Below the pieces are notes generated by a model. It ran no database searches and was not told the origin of the DNA. It saw only the letters and a program-made list of their open reading frames with translations. The translations under genes were made by a program, and so were the position numbers. A DNA stretch of 64,000 nucleotides from Deltaproteobacteria bacterium. Its GTDB lineage: Bacteria > Desulfobacterota > Desulfobacteria > Desulfobacterales > G020354645. Each line of letters begins with the position of its first letter. The first letter of the stretch is position 1. The DNA lies in the NCBI GenBank assembly GCA_020354645.1, contig CP070652.1, positions 4,210,649 through 4,274,648 on the forward strand, in the 5' to 3' direction. Below are positions 61,732 through 64,000 of the stretch, one piece after another.

Positions 61732-64000
61732 ATGATGACATTTTTTCTTTCTAGATCGCTTCCTCCGGCAAGGCCTTTTACTCAGTGCGAACTATTTTCC
61801 AAGTATATCACTAGAAAAAATCCCCAGCGGGGTAATCCCAACATCATAAAGGGTATATGTTGTCTTGCCTGTTTTATCAGCATCTGTTTGGTTTTCCTTT
61901 GCCATTCGGAAGGTGGTTCTGTTCTGGCAGCCGCCAATGCGCAATTTAACATCCCAAAAAGCCTTCCGGCCTATGTAAAGACCCCTTCACAGGTGGCTTC
62001 AGGTACTGTTGCTGAACATTTTTTCCCACAGCAGGTATGGCTTCACGCGTACGAAAGCTGTGCCTGGCCCGCCTCTCAGGAAACCCCTGGTGTGGTTGTC
62101 TATCGTATGCGGGAGCACCCGAGAGATGCTTCTATGTTGTCCATCACCTATTCAATACTTTATCGGAATGATTGCGGCGGTATCTTTGGCCTGGATAACC
62201 ATCCCGGCGATGTGGAATCATTTTCATATACCTTAGTACCGGACGATACCTGCTCGAATGGTTGGCGCCTGTTCTCAGTCAAAACAACAGCCCACAGCGG
62301 TGCACCCGGCGATGTCGGCGAAAAAATTATTAATGACTGCGAACCGCTGCCGGAAATCTTCGTCTCTCTCAGAAAACACGGTACATATCTCACCAGGAAT
62401 CAATGTAATCGAAACATTGATCCCACCCAACGCTGTTCAAGAGGTTTTACAACTGATTTTTCTTTGATCAACGCCGGCGATCCAGACCAACCACTGACAG
62501 ATGATCTGTCGGCCTATTTCCCGAGCGATCCTTCTGCTGCGGTTGAATATATCTGGTCAGGCGACGGAAGGTTCTGTGGTGGCCAAGCGGTGGCTGATCG
62601 CCAGGAATGTGTTGCCTCACCCGGAAGCAAACTCACTGATGATAGCTTGTTGGCTCCCGCCCGACAATTTAGCACCCTCTTTGAGTTGGGTGATGATTGG
62701 GAAAGCGATATTCAGGCGACGTCGATTGCTTTCGGCGATATCGATGGTGATGGGATTGACGAAATCGGGATAACCAGAAAAGTTGACGAAAATAATCGAT
62801 TCTTTCTGTTCGACGATGCTAACCAGTCCTTCAGCTCACTGCTAGCCGCCGGTGATCAATGGCCAATGGGGAGTCATGCAACCGCCATTGACTTCGGTGA
62901 TATAGACGGTGATGGGCTGGATGAGATGGGAGTCACCCGCCGAGCTGATAGTGGTGCGCTCCTATTCATTTTGGACGATGCTTCCCAGGGGTTCAAGGAG
63001 CTCTTTTCAGGTCTTGAGCCCTGGAACGGTTTGAGCCACCCCACCGCCATTGCCTTCGGTGACATAGACGGTGACGGTTTGGACGAAATCGCCGTAGCCT
63101 TACAGGCCAGTGCTGGTGTTCGATTCTTGGTGCTGGACGACTATTCCAACGGCTTGATTCCGCTTTTTGGCGCCGGTCAAAATTGGGATGCTGATAGTTA
63201 TGCAACATCCGTTGCTTATGGAGACGTGGACGGTGATGGGATCGAGGAAATCGGCATTAGCTTGGCGGCGTCAGCCGGCCCGCGGTACTTCCTGTTGGAT
63301 GATGCGCTTCACAGCTTCAGCGTCTTATTAATGGGGGGTGAAGATTGGGATAGAGATCGACACGCGACATCAATCGCCTTGGGTGATGTAGATGGCGATG
63401 GGCTGGATGAAGTGGGTGTAACACGAGTAGGCTTTAATCTTTTTGATCATCGTGAAATACGCTATTGGATCCTCGATGATGCAGTGAATGAATTTCGGGA
63501 ACTAAACCGCGGCGGTGGTGGGGAACCGACGATTTTCCCACTTTACTATGAGTACAAAATCGCTTTCGGTGATATGGACGGCAATGGTAAAGCCGAAACC
63601 GGCATCGGAAGAACCCATAATACCAATGCCAGGTATTGGATATTGGATGATTTCGAGTTTGGATTTAACACAACCCTGACGGGCAGTGGCGGCAGTAGCT
63701 GGGTTGGAAACCGCTATGTCACAGCCCTTGACTTCGGGGATGTGGATGGTGACGGAGTGGATGAAATCGGTCTCACACGACAGAGTCCGGACGGCATGCG
63801 AGTCCAGGTACTATCCGTTGTCAAACCCATTATGAAAGAGCCCTGGACTGTTTTGATCGGGCTGGGTGACAGCTTAACCCATGGTACGATGGACGCAACC
63901 AATAATGTCATTAATACTGCCAACGCTTACCTGCAAAAAGTCAACGACGCCATCGGAAAAGTAATTCCCATGTATTTGAATCAACCGTTCTTTGATCTGA
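61732..64000 (+). CDS. FG-GAP repeat / SGNH hydrolase protein, 3' truncated by window edge
   Basis: ATG 61732 has ATAGGAGGCCCAAC upstream and the frame stays open to the window end (756 codons visible). An N-terminal hydrophobic stretch (near residues 45-58) with a long basic leader suggests a secreted protein. Residues about 335-690 contain seven FG-GAP/VCBS-type repeats, each with a calcium-type loop: FGDIDGDGIDEIGIT is repeat 1, and repeat 6 is weakened to MDGNGKAE. The last visible part, LIGLGDSLTHGTMD, is the block I of an SGNH/GDSL hydrolase, with Ser in GDSLT. The order suggests an extracellular beta-propeller joined to an esterase-type domain. Confidence 0.85.
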   Translation, partial: MMTFFLSRSLPPARPFTQCELFSKYITRKNPQRGNPNIIKGICCLACFISICLVFLCHSEGGSVLAAANAQFNIPKSLPAYVKTPSQVASGTVAEHFFPQQVWLHAYESCAWPASQETPGVVVYRMREHPRDASMLSITYSILYRNDCGGIFGLDNHPGDVESFSYTLVPDDTCSNGWRLFSVKTTAHSGAPGDVGEKIINDCEPLPEIFVSLRKHGTYLTRNQCNRNIDPTQRCSRGFTTDFSLINAGDPDQPLTDDLSAYFPSDPSAAVEYIWSGDGRFCGGQAVADRQECVASPGSKLTDDSLLAPARQFSTLFELGDDWESDIQATSIAFGDIDGDGIDEIGITRKVDENNRFFLFDDANQSFSSLLAAGDQWPMGSHATAIDFGDIDGDGLDEMGVTRRADSGALLFILDDASQGFKELFSGLEPWNGLSHPTAIAFGDIDGDGLDEIAVALQASAGVRFLVLDDYSNGLIPLFGAGQNWDADSYATSVAYGDVDGDGIEEIGISLAASAGPRYFLLDDALHSFSVLLMGGEDWDRDRHATSIALGDVDGDGLDEVGVTRVGFNLFDHREIRYWILDDAVNEFRELNRGGGGEPTIFPLYYEYKIAFGDMDGNGKAETGIGRTHNTNARYWILDDFEFGFNTTLTGSGGSSWVGNRYVTALDFGDVDGDGVDEIGLTRQSPDGMRVQVLSVVKPIMKEPWTVLIGLGDSLTHGTMDATNNVINTANAYLQKVNDAIGKVIPMYLNQPFFDL

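Noticed and set aside
1..64000. CRISPR array, tRNA/rRNA genes, prophage or complete insertion sequence
   Set aside because: No regular short direct repeats with spacers, no tRNA cloverleaf or rRNA sequence, no phage structural gene and no transposase were seen on either strand.

Overview
The window looks like chromosome of an anaerobic Desulfobacterota (Deltaproteobacteria) lineage close to the sulfate-reducing Desulfobacterales. This is inferred from gene content: a 2-oxoacid:ferredoxin oxidoreductase operon joined to HdrA/HdrD/MvhD-type electron-bifurcation proteins, a selenocysteine-type HdrA, a TAXI-type TRAP transporter, MoeA paralogues, an AmmeMemoRadiSam enzyme and archease/RtcB. I saw no rRNA, tRNA, CRISPR array, phage module or complete insertion sequence. 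Small palindromic and MITE-like repeats are scattered through the intergenic DNA.

Layout. 1-5.7 kb: envelope genes (a COG3014-like protein cut by the window edge, two LPP20-type lipoproteins flanking a secreted trypsin-like protease, and a coiled-coil OmpA-type lipoprotein). 5.8-11.2 kb, minus strand: a LPS-kinase-like protein, an ICMT-type methyltransferase, the AmmeMemoRadiSam radical SAM enzyme, a class I methyltransferase and a DEAD-box helicase. 11.5-16.8 kb, plus strand: moeA, a moeA fused to a periplasmic-binding-protein-like domain, archease and rtcB. 16.8-22.6 kb: a large kinase-like/multi-TM protein, a PLD-like protein with an effector-associated-like N-terminus, a NUDIX hydrolase, a 35-residue membrane peptide and an EF-Tu-domain-2-like small protein. 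22.7-40.2 kb: a long minus-strand catabolic block (MFS carrier, MmgE/PrpD, VOC protein, succinate dehydrogenase/fumarate reductase with a fused membrane anchor, GntR regulator, ferredoxin, CitE-like lyase, SucCD-like CoA ligase, TAXI-TRAP transporter with DUF1850, lipoprotein, tartrate/malate dehydrogenase family). 40.6-42.7 kb, plus strand: a two-gene sodium:solute symporter and a small TM protein. 43.3-56.5 kb, minus strand: the Kor-Hdr electron-transfer locus with an embedded histidine kinase/response regulator pair. 56.9-64 kb: a collagen-like/PKD/lamin-tail exported protein, an ABC-2 exporter with a LolA-like partner, and an FG-GAP repeat/SGNH-hydrolase protein running off the window end.

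How it fits together. The 22.7-40.2 kb block reads as uptake of a di- or related carboxylate by TAXI-TRAP, CoA activation by a SucCD-like ligase, C-C cleavage by a CitE-like lyase, and oxidation through the Sdh/Frd complex. The Kor-Hdr block would oxidise a 2-oxoacid to its acyl-CoA and pass ferredoxin electrons to flavin-based bifurcating Hdr modules.

Most notable points: (1) HdrA is interrupted by one in-frame TGA at a conserved Cys position, followed by a SECIS-like hairpin with a GGUC loop, so it is most likely an 854-residue selenoprotein. (2) The SucC-like gene carries a diverged 220-bp tandem duplication that shifts its frame; collapsing it restores an in-frame 396-residue protein. (3) A 180-bp MITE with terminal inverted repeats and an 8-bp target duplication sits inside the Kor-Hdr locus. 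(4) A putative kinase-like/multi-TM fusion and a PLD-effector-like protein are candidates for undescribed systems.
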